Shown here one piece after another: positions 20,030 through 28,081 of a stretch of 64,000 bases of DNA (position 1 is the stretch's first letter; every line of letters begins with the position of its first letter). Under the pieces are notes generated by a model. The model made no database searches, was not told the origin of the DNA, and saw nothing but the letters and a program-made list of their open reading frames with translations. Both the position numbers and the translations under genes were made by a program. Source of the stretch: Marichromatium gracile. GTDB taxonomy: Bacteria > Pseudomonadota > Gammaproteobacteria > Chromatiales > Chromatiaceae. Location of the stretch: positions 62,001 through 126,000 of the forward strand of contig NZ_SMDC01000009.1 of the NCBI RefSeq assembly GCF_004343155.1, read 5' to 3'.

Positions 20030-20746
20030 GTGCCACCGGATTCCGAGAAGACACCCGCCCGCCTTGAGAATCGGCTCCTGGCCGCGCTGCCAACACGCGA
20101 TCGGCGACTGATCCTGTCACGCAGCGAGCCTGTCGAGCTGCGTCGTGGCGAGGTGATCAGCGAGCCGGGCGAGCGGATTCGCAATGCCTATTTCCCCACC
20201 GACTGCTTCCTCTCCCTCGTGACCCCGCCCGCGGATCACAGTGGCCTGGAGGTGCGACTGGTCGGCAATGAAGGCATGATCGGGACACCGCTCATACTGG
20301 GGGTCGAGATCACCCAGATCCGAACCTTCGTCCAGGGCGCGGGGCCGGCTTGGCGTCTGTCTAGCGAAGGATTTCACGAGGCGCTGCGCCAGAGCGAAGC
20401 CCTAGAGGCGAGGCTCCACTGTTATCTCGACGTGTTGATGAACCAGTGCACGCAGTTGCTCGCCTGCACACGCTTCCACCTGGTGGAGGCACGCCTCGCC
20501 CGCTGGCTGTTGATGTCGCAGGATCGGGCGCATTCGGACCACTTCCATGTCACCCATGAAATCCTGGCCCTATTGCTGGGGGTGCGCCGCGTTGGCGTCA
20601 CCAAGGCGGCGAGCGCGCTGCAGGCGCGCGAGCTAATTCACTACCGGCGCGGGGAGATCACCGTACTCAACCGCGCCGGCCTGCAAGGCACTGCCTGCGG
20701 CTGTTATGGCGCGGCGGAGGCGTTGTATGAGCAGGTCTTGGGTTGA
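20030..20746 (+). CDS. Crp/Fnr-family transcriptional regulator (first copy)
   Basis: A 238-residue regulator. An N-terminal cyclic-nucleotide-binding-type beta-barrel (~20-130, with YFPTDCFLSLV and VGNEGMIGTPLILG) is joined by a long helix to a winged helix-turn-helix (~165-225, LLGVRRVGVTKAASALQARE). No Fnr-type cysteine cluster is visible, so it is probably not an iron-sulfur oxygen sensor. The GTG at 20030 is chosen because AAGGAG lies seven bases upstream. Its position among small stress genes suggests local control, but its targets cannot be read from the sequence. Confidence 0.85.
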   Translation: MPPDSEKTPARLENRLLAALPTRDRRLILSRSEPVELRRGEVISEPGERIRNAYFPTDCFLSLVTPPADHSGLEVRLVGNEGMIGTPLILGVEITQIRTFVQGAGPAWRLSSEGFHEALRQSEALEARLHCYLDVLMNQCTQLLACTRFHLVEARLARWLLMSQDRAHSDHFHVTHEILALLLGVRRVGVTKAASALQARELIHYRRGEITVLNRAGLQGTACGCYGAAEALYEQVLG

Positions 20747-20959
20747 GGCTGCAGGGCGCGGAAGCGCGAGCGGGCGAGTCTCTTGTTGAAAGGGCAGCAT
20801 GAGCTGCGATGCCCCCTTCCTGACGGTGTTCACCGTGACGACTGCGCAGACGGGCGCCAACGACCAGCGCGATTCGGCGACCTCGGGCACGGACACAGTC
20901 TCCCGCGTGGCGCCGCGCCCGTCTCGCCGTCGATGTACAAGGTGTGGCGGTGGTTGCCA

Positions 20960-21137
20960 TGGCCTTGTTCGCGCGCAAGAAGAGCACCGTGCAGGTCCTC
21001 GGTGATATCAATCGTTCGTCCAGCGCTATATGCACATGCTGCTGATCACCAACCTGTTGGTCGCGCTGCTCGGCTGGATCGCATTCCGCTGGCTCGCTCT
21101 GGACAACGCCGGGGCCTGGATCGTAGCGCCGGGATGA
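20960..21137 (+). pseudogene. Small membrane protein gene, apparently frameshifted
   Basis: An ATG at 20960 gives MALFARKKSTVQVLGDINR, after which a one-base shift near 21013 is needed to continue as FVQRYMHMLLITNLLVALLG, then WIAFRWLAL and a stop at 21135-21137. The combined product would be a ~59-residue protein with a basic start and one membrane helix. The stop overlaps the start of the next small gene as ATGA. Without the shift only a helix-only peptide from an internal ATG is possible. I do not recognise the family. The 20747-20959 stretch before it shows nothing I can assign. Confidence 0.4.
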
Positions 21138-21292
21138 CCGGGCGGATCGCCCGCATGAATTCCGCGGCAGTGTTCATCTCGCTGCTTTTCTGGGGCATCT
21201 GGAGCATGCAGCTCAGCGTGCTGATCATCGTCAAGGTCGTGTCCAAGCATGTCGAGCCCTTGCAGCCGATGGCGGAGTTGCTGGGCGAGTAG
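21134..21292 (+). CDS. Small single-helix membrane protein
   Basis: A 52-residue ORF: a basic start (MTGRIARMNS), one long hydrophobic stretch (AAVFISLLFWGIWSMQLSVL then IIVKVV), and a polar tail ending GE. The ATG overlaps the stop of the preceding small membrane gene (ATGA), the usual sign of coupled translation. I do not recognise the family. It could be the second half of a single two-helix protein split by a frameshift. Confidence 0.5.
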   Translation: MTGRIARMNSAAVFISLLFWGIWSMQLSVLIIVKVVSKHVEPLQPMAELLGE

Positions 21293-21402
21293 CGGACGCT
21301 ACCGGCGACCTTCGGTCTGTACGCCTGCGTACACACTGACCGTATTGACAACGCGCCGTCACCAGGGATGCAATACACGCCGTCCGATCCTGGAGTTGAC
21401 GC

Positions 21403-22152
21403 ATGGCCAGCACGCCTGATCGACCACCTCCCAGCCCACGCCAAAACCATCTGCTCGCCGCCCTGCCCGAGGGCGAATACACGCACATGAGCGCCGAGCT
21501 GGAGCTGGTCCAACTACCACTCGGCATGGCCCTCTACGAGCCGGGCGTGGAATTGAACCATGTCTATTTTCCCACCGACGCCATCGTCTCGCTGCTGTAC
21601 GTCATGGAGAACGGCGCCTCCGCCGAGATCGCCGTGGTCGGCAACGAGGGCATCGTCGGCATCGCCCTCTTCATGGGCGGCGGCACCGTGCCGAATCGCG
21701 CCGTGGTGCAGAGCGCGGGCCACGCATATCGCCTGAAGGGACGGGTGCTCAAAGAGGAATTCAGCCGCTTCGGCGGGCGTCGTCATGGGGCGCTGCAGCC
21801 GCTGTTGCTGCGTTACACCATGGCCTTGCTGACCCAGATGGCCCAGACCGCCGTCTGTAACCGCCACCACACGGTCGACCAGCAGCTCTGTCGCTGGCTC
21901 TTGCTCAGCCTCGATCGCCTGCCCGCTAACGAGCTGCACATGACTCAGGAGTTAATCGCCAACATGCTGGGGGTCCGGCGCGAGGGCGTGACCGAGGCGG
22001 CCGGACGTTTGCAGAAGGCCGGGTTGATCCGGTACAGCCGGGGGCACATCACGGTGCTGGATCGACCGGGTCTGGAGGCGCGCGTGTGCGAGTGCTACGA
22101 GGTGGTCAGAAAGGAGTTCCAGCGCCTGCTTCCCGAAACGCCCGGGAAATAG
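21403..22152 (+). CDS. Crp/Fnr-family transcriptional regulator (second copy)
   Basis: A 249-residue paralog of the regulator at 20.0-20.7 kb, with the same layout: a sensory barrel (VYFPTDAIVSLLYVMENGAS, VVGNEGIVGIALFMGGG), a dimer helix with the RHHTVDQQLCRWLLLSLDRL block, and a winged HTH (MTQELIANMLGVRREGVTEA). Ligand residues of true Crp are not evident, so the signal is unknown. GGAG is present before the ATG. Two such regulators in 2 kb of a stress region suggests local regulation, possibly of the divergent membrane genes. Confidence 0.88.
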   Translation: MASTPDRPPPSPRQNHLLAALPEGEYTHMSAELELVQLPLGMALYEPGVELNHVYFPTDAIVSLLYVMENGASAEIAVVGNEGIVGIALFMGGGTVPNRAVVQSAGHAYRLKGRVLKEEFSRFGGRRHGALQPLLLRYTMALLTQMAQTAVCNRHHTVDQQLCRWLLLSLDRLPANELHMTQELIANMLGVRREGVTEAAGRLQKAGLIRYSRGHITVLDRPGLEARVCECYEVVRKEFQRLLPETPGK

Positions 22153-22232
22153 GGCGTTTTACTGAAGGCACTCAGCGGGACGACGTCTTCAACCCGTGCC
22201 GCACGTGACCGCTGGCGGCAAGGCGGCGAAGT

Positions 22233-23708
22233 TCAAACCCTTTCCGACGAGGCGACAGGCAAGAGATTTTCCCCTTCCTGCAATGGCCTTGCCTCTCGTG
22301 CCTGCTCCTCGATGACGATCGATTCGCTGTACAAGCCCGCTTCCGCTTTCGTCGACACCACTTCAAACTCTTCGGGCAGCGATTCGGCGGGGAGCCGCTG
22401 TCCCGGCACGGGACTCTGAGCGTCCGCCGGTTTCTCGGCGAGCATGGCGACAGAGCAGCCGCGAGGAAAGGCGACCTCTCGGGCCTCGGCGGGCATCGAG
22501 ATGCCTTGGTTCTGAAAGGCTCGCTTCACCAGCCGGATGACCGAAGATCGCACCTTCAGCCAACTGTGCGCGCGCCCGTTCAGCCAAAAGTAAACGCGCA
22601 GGTTGACTGTCACGCTGCCGAGGCTGTCCGCCAGCACCGAGGGCTCCGGGTCTTTCAGCACCGCCGGGTGGTTCGCCAGCACCTTGCGCGCGATCTCCTG
22701 AGCCTCGTGGATCGCATCGTCGTAGCCGATGCCGACAACGAAGTCCTCGCGCCGGTTGGCGTTGGTCGTGAAATTGCTGAGGATGCTCTTGTAAACGGTG
22801 GCGTTTGGGATCTGCGCGAGGTTGCCATCGAGGGTCATCACGATGGTCGTGCGCATATTCAACTGCTGCACATACCCGGTCACGCCGGAGATCTCGACCA
22901 GGTCACCCGCCTCGAACGGCCGCTGGATGCTCAGGAAGATGCTGGACAGGAAATTCTCGGTGATGTCGCGGAATGCGATACCGAGGACCAAGCCGATCAA
23001 TCCGGTCCCTCCGACCAGCGTCAATGCCAGTTGAGTCAGGCCGGCGACCCGCAGAATCAGATAGGCGCCACAGAGGATCACGAGCCCGCCTACCGCGCGC
23101 GCGATCACATTTTGCAAGAGGTTCGTTCGAACCCTTTGGCGGAGCAGTGCGCGGACGCCTCGTGTCACCAACAGAGCGATCCCCACCGACAGCGCCAGGA
23201 TGAGCAATCCGAAAAGGACAAAGGGGATCGCGCGAATGAAATCACGCCAGAGAGCGGAGATACCGCTAGACGCTTGGCGAAAATCCCAGGCCGAGGGCTC
23301 CGGTACCTCGAGCCGGTTGGCAACGGCGACGACGTCCTGAATATTGCGCGCCAGATCGCCAGCCCATGCTCTGAGCTCCTCCGACGCTACCTGACCATTG
23401 AGAAAGACGACGCCTTCCTCAACCCTGACCCGAGGGTCGGTGAACCAGTCGGTCGCGTTCAACACGGTTTGCAGCCGTTTGCGAATCTCTTCGTCTTGCG
23501 CAACGGGTTTGACGTCAACCTGGGCGGCTGCTGGGGAAAGCTCCTCCTTGGTGGGGGTGATGAGTTTGTGCGGCGACGCTCCGTTGTCGACCGCTGCCTG
23601 CGCCATGACGGCATCAATGCCTCCGCTGCACATGGATCCGAGCAATATCGCCAGCACACAGGACCTAGCCCCGCGACAGCGCCATCGTCGCACTTGAACG
23701 CCCTCCAT
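22233..23708 (-). CDS. Mechanosensitive channel of MscS type with N-terminal BON domain
   Basis: A ~491-residue inner-membrane protein. After a signal-like segment (SCVLAILLGSM) a BON domain (~75-135, VRVEEGVVFLNGQVASEELR) lies in the periplasm. Membrane helices follow (~170-270), the last being the glycine/alanine-rich pore helix (LTLVGGTGLIGLVLGIAF). The MscS beta domain (PFEAGDLVEISGVTGYVQQL) and the cytoplasmic vestibule come next. Role: pressure-release channel under hypo-osmotic shock. The start at 23708 is a choice. The frame opens at 23753 and no strong ribosome site decides it. It lies convergent to the Crp-like gene. Confidence 0.88.
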   Translation of the reverse strand: MEGVQVRRWRCRGARSCVLAILLGSMCSGGIDAVMAQAAVDNGASPHKLITPTKEELSPAAAQVDVKPVAQDEEIRKRLQTVLNATDWFTDPRVRVEEGVVFLNGQVASEELRAWAGDLARNIQDVVAVANRLEVPEPSAWDFRQASSGISALWRDFIRAIPFVLFGLLILALSVGIALLVTRGVRALLRQRVRTNLLQNVIARAVGGLVILCGAYLILRVAGLTQLALTLVGGTGLIGLVLGIAFRDITENFLSSIFLSIQRPFEAGDLVEISGVTGYVQQLNMRTTIVMTLDGNLAQIPNATVYKSILSNFTTNANRREDFVVGIGYDDAIHEAQEIARKVLANHPAVLKDPEPSVLADSLGSVTVNLRVYFWLNGRAHSWLKVRSSVIRLVKRAFQNQGISMPAEAREVAFPRGCSVAMLAEKPADAQSPVPGQRLPAESLPEEFEVVSTKAEAGLYSESIVIEEQAREARPLQEGENLLPVASSERV

Positions 23709-23945
23709 CGGACGCGGGGGATCCCAGAGACCCCGAGGGTACTTGCCCGCCAACGTCTTGCTGTTTCTGCGGTCGGCCGGGCATGGATTCGTGTGTGCAG
23801 ATCCATGCGTCGCGGATTACGCTGGGATTGCTCGTTCTGGCACCTCGGTGAGCACGCGTCTGGTCGGTGCCTGAGCCTACGGGCGTCCCTGCCGATTCTG
23901 ATCTCCCGCCGATCCCCGTGAGGACCAGCCGAAAAAGTCCAGCCC

Positions 23946-24413
23946 CTATTTGACAACCAGGTTGTTCTCCACCGATTTCACACCCTGATGATTGCGTGCC
24001 ACTTCCGTCACCCGCTCACGACTGAGCGGCGAATCGACGGTTCCGCTCAGCGTCACCACGCCGTCGGTGGTGGTCACGTCAATCTGCAAGACCTTCAGCG
24101 CCGGCTCTCGAAGGATTGCGGCCTTGATCTTGGCGGTGATCGCCGCGTCTTCCAGATAGCTGCCGCCGCGGGCGGCCTTTTCGTCCATGGACTCCTTGGT
24201 CGCCTCAAGCTGATCGCCCATTCGCTCCGCGGCCAGATCCATCTTGCGGCCGGCCTCCTCGGCGCCGCCCTCCTTTTCACAGCCAGCGAGCCCGAGACTG
24301 ACCGACAGGCAGGCGGCCACGACCACGATTCCCGATAGGGTCAGCAACGACGAGCCCCTGGCTGCTTCGTACCGGCCTTCAATCTGAAGGTTGCTGATCT
24401 GTTCTTGGTTCAT
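23946..24413 (-). CDS. BON-domain lipoprotein (OsmY-like)
   Basis: A 155-residue protein. A cytoplasmic-like start of ~23 residues is followed by a hydrophobic segment ending in a lipobox (LGLAGC, Cys ~45), a charged helical linker, and one BON domain (~88-150: AAITAKIKAAILREPAL, VTTTDGVVTLSGTVDSPLSR). BON proteins bind membranes or envelope partners and are induced by osmotic stress. AGGA stands seven bases before the ATG. It is upstream of, and on the same strand as, the BON-MscS channel. Confidence 0.85.
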   Translation of the reverse strand: MNQEQISNLQIEGRYEAARGSSLLTLSGIVVVAACLSVSLGLAGCEKEGGAEEAGRKMDLAAERMGDQLEATKESMDEKAARGGSYLEDAAITAKIKAAILREPALKVLQIDVTTTDGVVTLSGTVDSPLSRERVTEVARNHQGVKSVENNLVVK

Positions 24414-24518
24414 CTGTTTATCCTGTCAATGCATTGCGCCATCACATCGGCGTGAAATCTGATTTCCCTTTACCGAGGATAAAAATACGCGAACGACGGA
24501 TGGCGTTCGGTTCGGCAA

Positions 24519-24548
24519 CGAACATAGACGTCACATTTCTTATGTTCG
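24519..24548. promoter_or_regulatory. Inverted repeat in the BON / cfa divergent gap
   Basis: CGAACATA at 24519-24526 is mirrored as TATGTTCG at 24541-24548 with a 14-base spacer, inside the 280-base gap between the divergently read BON lipoprotein and the lipid methyltransferase. Several further GTTCG/CGAAC words lie nearby. It could be an operator. No regulator is proven. Confidence 0.35.
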
Positions 24549-24695
24549 CGACCGAACAGACGAACAAGAACGTCTCGGGCAGGCTCGAGGTGGAATCGAA
24601 ATCCACGACACCCACTTGACGGCCGTGACCGGGCAGAGCATCTGGCCGCGGGCTGACCAAGCGGGTGCCGGCCCTACCCTGCGGAGGCACCCTCG

Positions 24696-25865
24696 ATGAG
24701 CCAATGCGCAACCTTTTCCGGGGCTTCGGCCCACGACCGACTCGCTCGCCTGATTCAGAAACGGGTCTTCGGCGACCGGGTCAAAATCCCCTTGGAAATT
24801 CGCCTGTGGGGCGGCCGAACCTATCGCTTCGGCGATGCCGAGCCGGCGGTGAAGATCCTGGTGAAGGATCGCCAGGGCTTGAGCGCGCTGCGCCGGCTCG
24901 ATGAGCTACGCATCTGCGAGGCCTATATGAACGGGAGTCTGGATGTCCAGGGCGACATGCTGGGCTTCGCCAGTCTGCGCCCCGGCTTGCATGACCGTCA
25001 CCCGGTCCACCACCTGTGGCAACGGGTCGCCCCCTGGCTCGCCGGCAGGATCACGACCGACCGGCACGCCATCGCCGCGCACTATGACTTCGCCAGCGAC
25101 TTCTATTTCCAGTTCCTGGACCCGACCCGCTGCTATTCGCAGGCCCTGTTCGAGCGCGATGACGAGCCCCTGGAGACGGCACAGCGCCGTAAGCTGGATG
25201 TCGCGATCGACACCTGTCGACTCGCGCCAGGGGATCGTGTGCTGGATGTCGGCGGCGGCTGGGGGAGCTTCACGGAACGGGCCGGCGCCCGCGGGATTCA
25301 GGTCACCTCACTGACGATCTCCCGCGAGTCGGAGGCCTTCCTGACGGAGTTGATCGAGCGGCGCCAACTGCCCTGCCGAGTCGTCAACCAGGACTTCCTG
25401 GCCTACCGCTCGCCCGAGCCCTATGACGCCATCGTCATTCTGGGCGTGATGGAGCATCTGCCCGATTATTCGGCGGTACTGCGACAGTTCCGGCGGTTGC
25501 TGAAACCGGGTGGGCGCGTCTATCTCGATGCCAGCGCCTCGCGGGAGAAGTACGACAAGCCCAACTTCATCGCCCGCTATATCTTTCCTGCCGACCACGC
25601 CTTCCTCTGTCTGCATGACTTCCTGCGCGCGGTAGCGAAAAGTCCGCTGGAGGTGCTGAAGGTTGACAACGACCGCTACAACTATTTCCTCACATGCAAG
25701 GCATGGGCAGAGAATCTGGAGGCTGCCCGCACGGACATCATCGCCCGCTGGGGCGAGACGCTCTACCGCCGCTTCCGACTCTATCTCTGGGGCTCGGCCC
25801 AGGCCTTTCTGAGCTGCGGCGCGGAGGCCTTTCGAGTGGTGTTGGAGCTTCCGCGGGAGACATAA
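24696..25865 (+). CDS. Cyclopropane-fatty-acyl-phospholipid synthase family methyltransferase
   Basis: A 389-residue SAM-dependent enzyme. The N-terminal half carries the family's lipid-binding region with AHYDFASDFYFQFLDPTRCY (the HYD motif) and the C-terminal half the Rossmann fold with VLDVGGGWGSFTERA as SAM motif I. The family transfers a methylene group from SAM to unsaturated acyl chains of membrane lipids, making cyclopropane rings, often in stationary phase or acid/osmotic stress. GGAGG lies eight bases before the ATG. Several purple bacteria have diverged Cfa-like proteins with other lipid targets, so I do not give the cfa symbol. Confidence 0.85.
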   Translation: MSQCATFSGASAHDRLARLIQKRVFGDRVKIPLEIRLWGGRTYRFGDAEPAVKILVKDRQGLSALRRLDELRICEAYMNGSLDVQGDMLGFASLRPGLHDRHPVHHLWQRVAPWLAGRITTDRHAIAAHYDFASDFYFQFLDPTRCYSQALFERDDEPLETAQRRKLDVAIDTCRLAPGDRVLDVGGGWGSFTERAGARGIQVTSLTISRESEAFLTELIERRQLPCRVVNQDFLAYRSPEPYDAIVILGVMEHLPDYSAVLRQFRRLLKPGGRVYLDASASREKYDKPNFIARYIFPADHAFLCLHDFLRAVAKSPLEVLKVDNDRYNYFLTCKAWAENLEAARTDIIARWGETLYRRFRLYLWGSAQAFLSCGAEAFRVVLELPRET

Positions 25866-26009
25866 GGGTCGGGCGGACCGCTTCGGGTGACGGCTCCACG
25901 GCGGGACGGAGCATCCTACGACAGCCGCACGTCACTTTGTGTTGTGATCCCCGCACTCAACAGCTTGATTTGCAAACACACTGAAGCACAGTGAGGCCTC
26001 TGCCTGGGA

Positions 26010-26270
26010 GGCAGAATTGGATGTGCTCCATCAGCGGTTGACGGAATGTGTTCGTCGCCCCGAGCCGTGCGCCCGCGCCGGGGTTATCTGCAAGGGCTGC
26101 TGACGACGACGGTGTCGCGCAAGAACGGTTGGCAGCTGACCGAAACCTTGGGCGAGCGGCGTCCGGGCAGGGTGCAAGGTTGCTCAATACGGCGCGTTGG
26201 GACGCCGAGGCGGCGCGCGAGGTACTGCTGTGGCGCGAACGCGCCCCGCCGGAGGCCATCATCGCCTAGT
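26010..26270 (+). mobile_element. IS701-like transposase N-terminal remnant
   Basis: Plus-strand frames carry in order EAELDVLHQRLTECVRRPEP, then YLQGLL, SRKNGWQLTETLGE, and, after another frame change, RLLNTARWDAEAAREVL. These are the hallmark first ~100 residues of IS701-type transposases (a KNGWQLAE block followed by LLNTARWDAD). At least two frame breaks are needed and the DDE part is missing. It closes the stress region. The rest of 25866-26592 has no gene that I can support. Confidence 0.7.
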
Positions 26271-26557
26271 CGGATCGGCGACGACGGCATCAGGCGCATG
26301 TCAGGGCGTGTCATTATCGAGCGCGTGGGGCTGGGGCGCCGTGAAAATGTGCGACTGTAGTACTAATATTTCTTGGGGACACAGCCAGGAGCAGCACGCG
26401 CTTCTCGAGTTCGCAGAGACGAGAACGTAACCCCGCAACAGAAGCGTATGCGAAGGCTAGAAACAAGCAGGAAGGCAGGCCGTGGAGATCTTGATCGAGG
26501 GATCTAAAGGCTGAGCACCAATCCAGGTACCACCGCAGGACGCGGTTTGAGACAACT

Positions 26558-26577
26558 GACGCGCATCCATGCGCGTC
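26558..26577. terminator. 20-bp palindrome downstream of tRNA-Met
   Basis: GACGCGCAT at 26558-26566 is followed by CC and its exact reverse complement ATGCGCGTC (26569-26577). It lies ~15 bases after the 3' end of the minus-strand tRNA-Met, where a transcript end would be expected. A T-run is weak on that strand, so a terminator is only likely. Confidence 0.35.
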
Positions 26578-26592
26578 TAAGTCTTTGAAATT

Positions 26593-26669
26593 TGGTGGCT
26601 ACGCCCTGACTCGAACAGGGGACCCTCGCATTATGAGTGCGATGCTCTAACCAACTGAGCTACGTAGCC
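26593..26669 (-). tRNA. tRNA-Met (CAT), elongator type
   Basis: The 77-base minus-strand sequence folds as a tRNA. The acceptor stem is GGCTACG/CGTAGCC with discriminator A and encoded CCA. The D arm contains AGCTCAGTTGGTTAGAGC, the anticodon loop CTCATAA reads CAT, and the T loop is TTCGAGT. The first acceptor pair is a normal G-C, unlike the mismatched C-A of initiator tRNA-fMet. The sequence closely follows bacterial elongator tRNA-Met. Confidence 0.95.
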
Positions 26670-26720
26670 TCAAGAGACCGAGAATGTTACGGACCCCGGC
26701 CTCTGCTGTCAACCCCTTTT

Positions 26721-27812
26721 TCAGACGTTGAAGCGGAAGTGGACGATGTCGCCGTCCTTGACCACGTACTCCTTACCCTCGGAACGGAGCTTGCCCGCCT
26801 CCTTGGCGCCCTGCTCACCCTTGCAGGCGACGAAGTCGTCGTAGGCGATCACCTCGGCGCGGATGAAGCCGCGCTCGAAGTCGGTGTGGATCACCCCGGC
26901 GGCCTGCGGGGCCTTGGCGCCGGCGGGGATGGTCCAGGCACGGGTCTCCTTCGGGCCGGAGGTGAAATAGGTCTCGAGACCCAGCAATTGGTAGCCGGCG
27001 CGCACCACGCGGTTGAGTCCGGGCTCGTCGAGTCCCAGCTCGGCGAGGAACTCGTCGCGCTCGGCGTCCTCCAGCTCGACCACCTCGGCCTCGATCGCGG
27101 CGCACACCGCGACCAGCTCGGCGCCCTCCTCGGCGGCCAGTCCACGCACCGCGTCGAGCAGCGGATTGTCCTCGAAACCGTCCTCGGCGACGTTGGCGAT
27201 GTACATGGTCGGCTTGGCGGTGAGCAGGAAGAGGTCGCGCAGCTCCAGCTGCTCGTCCTCGTCGAGCCCCATCGCACGCACCGGTGCACCGCCGTCGAGC
27301 TGCGCGCGCACGCGCTCGAGCAGCTCCTTGCGCGCGAGCACCTTCTTGTCGCCGGTCTTGGCCATGCGCTGGGCACGATCGAGCCCACGCTCGACCGATT
27401 CGAGGTCGGCGAGCGCCAGCTCGGTGTTGATGACCTCGATGTCGCGCAGCGGATCGACGCCGCCGGCGACGTGCACCACATCGTCGTCGACGAAGCAGCG
27501 CACCACATGGGCGATGGCGTCGGTCTCGCGGATGTTGGCGAGGAACTTGTTCCCCAGCCCCTCGCCCTTGGAGGCGCCGGCCACCAGACCGGCGATGTCG
27601 ACGAACTGCATGGTGGTCGGCAGCACCCGCTCGGGCTTGGTGATGCCGGCGATCACGTCGAGCCGGGGGTCGGGCAGTGGCACCACGCCGACATTGGGGT
27701 CGATGGTGCAGAAGGGATAGTTCTCGGCCGCGATCGATGCCTTGGTCAGGGCCTTGAAGAGGGTCGACTTACCGACGTTGGGCAGGCCGACGATACCGCA
27801 TTTGAATCCCAT
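26721..27812 (-). CDS. ychF: Redox-regulated ribosome-binding ATPase YchF (Obg family)
   Basis: A 363-residue cytoplasmic P-loop protein. The G1 motif [14 protein letters not shown] is at ~9-22, switch and G3 [18 protein letters not shown] at ~67, a coiled-coil insertion near 130-200, and the TGS-type C-terminal domain ends DIVHFRFNV. The noncanonical G4 (N-x-x-E type) fits YchF, which prefers ATP. Known role: associates with ribosomes and negatively affects oxidative-stress responses. Length equals the E. coli protein. In many gammaproteobacteria it follows pth, which is not seen here: upstream are a 7-bp repeat array and manC. Confidence 0.97.
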   Translation of the reverse strand: MGFKCGIVGLPNVGKSTLFKALTKASIAAENYPFCTIDPNVGVVPLPDPRLDVIAGITKPERVLPTTMQFVDIAGLVAGASKGEGLGNKFLANIRETDAIAHVVRCFVDDDVVHVAGGVDPLRDIEVINTELALADLESVERGLDRAQRMAKTGDKKVLARKELLERVRAQLDGGAPVRAMGLDEDEQLELRDLFLLTAKPTMYIANVAEDGFEDNPLLDAVRGLAAEEGAELVAVCAAIEAEVVELEDAERDEFLAELGLDEPGLNRVVRAGYQLLGLETYFTSGPKETRAWTIPAGAKAPQAAGVIHTDFERGFIRAEVIAYDDFVACKGEQGAKEAGKLRSEGKEYVVKDGDIVHFRFNV

Positions 27813-27874
27813 GGCGAGGTCTCGCTGGAAAACCGCTCATTTTACACCACCCATCAAGGGGATTGAACCGCGAT

Positions 27875-27971
27875 CAGCCGCCAGCCGCCAGCCGCCAGCC
27901 GCCAGCCGCCAGCCGCCAGCCGCCAGCCGCCAGCCGCCAGCCGCCAGCCGCCAGCCGCCAGCCGCCAGCCG
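27875..27971. repeat. Perfect 7-bp tandem array (CAGCCGC), ~14 copies
   Basis: About 97 bases of uninterrupted CAGCCGC units between ychF and manC. Both sides carry GATTGAACCGC (27861-27871 and 27976-27986), and the right side continues with GAGGACGCGAAG. The same heptamer, in reverse complement, occurs at 34.9 and 54.9 kb. Long open frames through it (period-7 peptides) are artefacts of the repeat. Confidence 0.95.
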
Positions 27972-28081
27972 GGAGGATTGAACCGCGAGGACGCGAAGAG
28001 CGCAAAGGCATGGGATATTCAAGACTCCGGCGCCGGCGTTGCGCTCCACTGGAAGCCGGCGGCTGGCGACGGCTGGCCGAC

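Noticed and set aside
20783-21292. 169-codon single ORF upstream of the micro-membrane gene
   Set aside because: Its first ~115 codons lack protein character, while another frame carries a coherent helix. Only the C-terminal 52 residues look real.
26593-26669. Initiator tRNA-fMet or tRNA-Ile2 (CAT)
   Set aside because: The first acceptor pair is G-C and the body follows elongator tRNA-Met. A modified tRNA-Ile2 would have different stem sequences, although anticodon alone cannot exclude it.
27875-27971. CRISPR or iteron-type replication origin
   Set aside because: Seven-base perfect units have no spacers, no DnaA boxes or rep gene are near, and the same array is at three loci.
27863-27990. 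Protein with periodic SRQPPAA peptide across the 7-bp array
   Set aside because: A 7-bp unit that is free of stops gives 7-residue periodic peptides in all frames. This explains the ORFs, so no gene is claimed here or at 34.9 and 54.9 kb.
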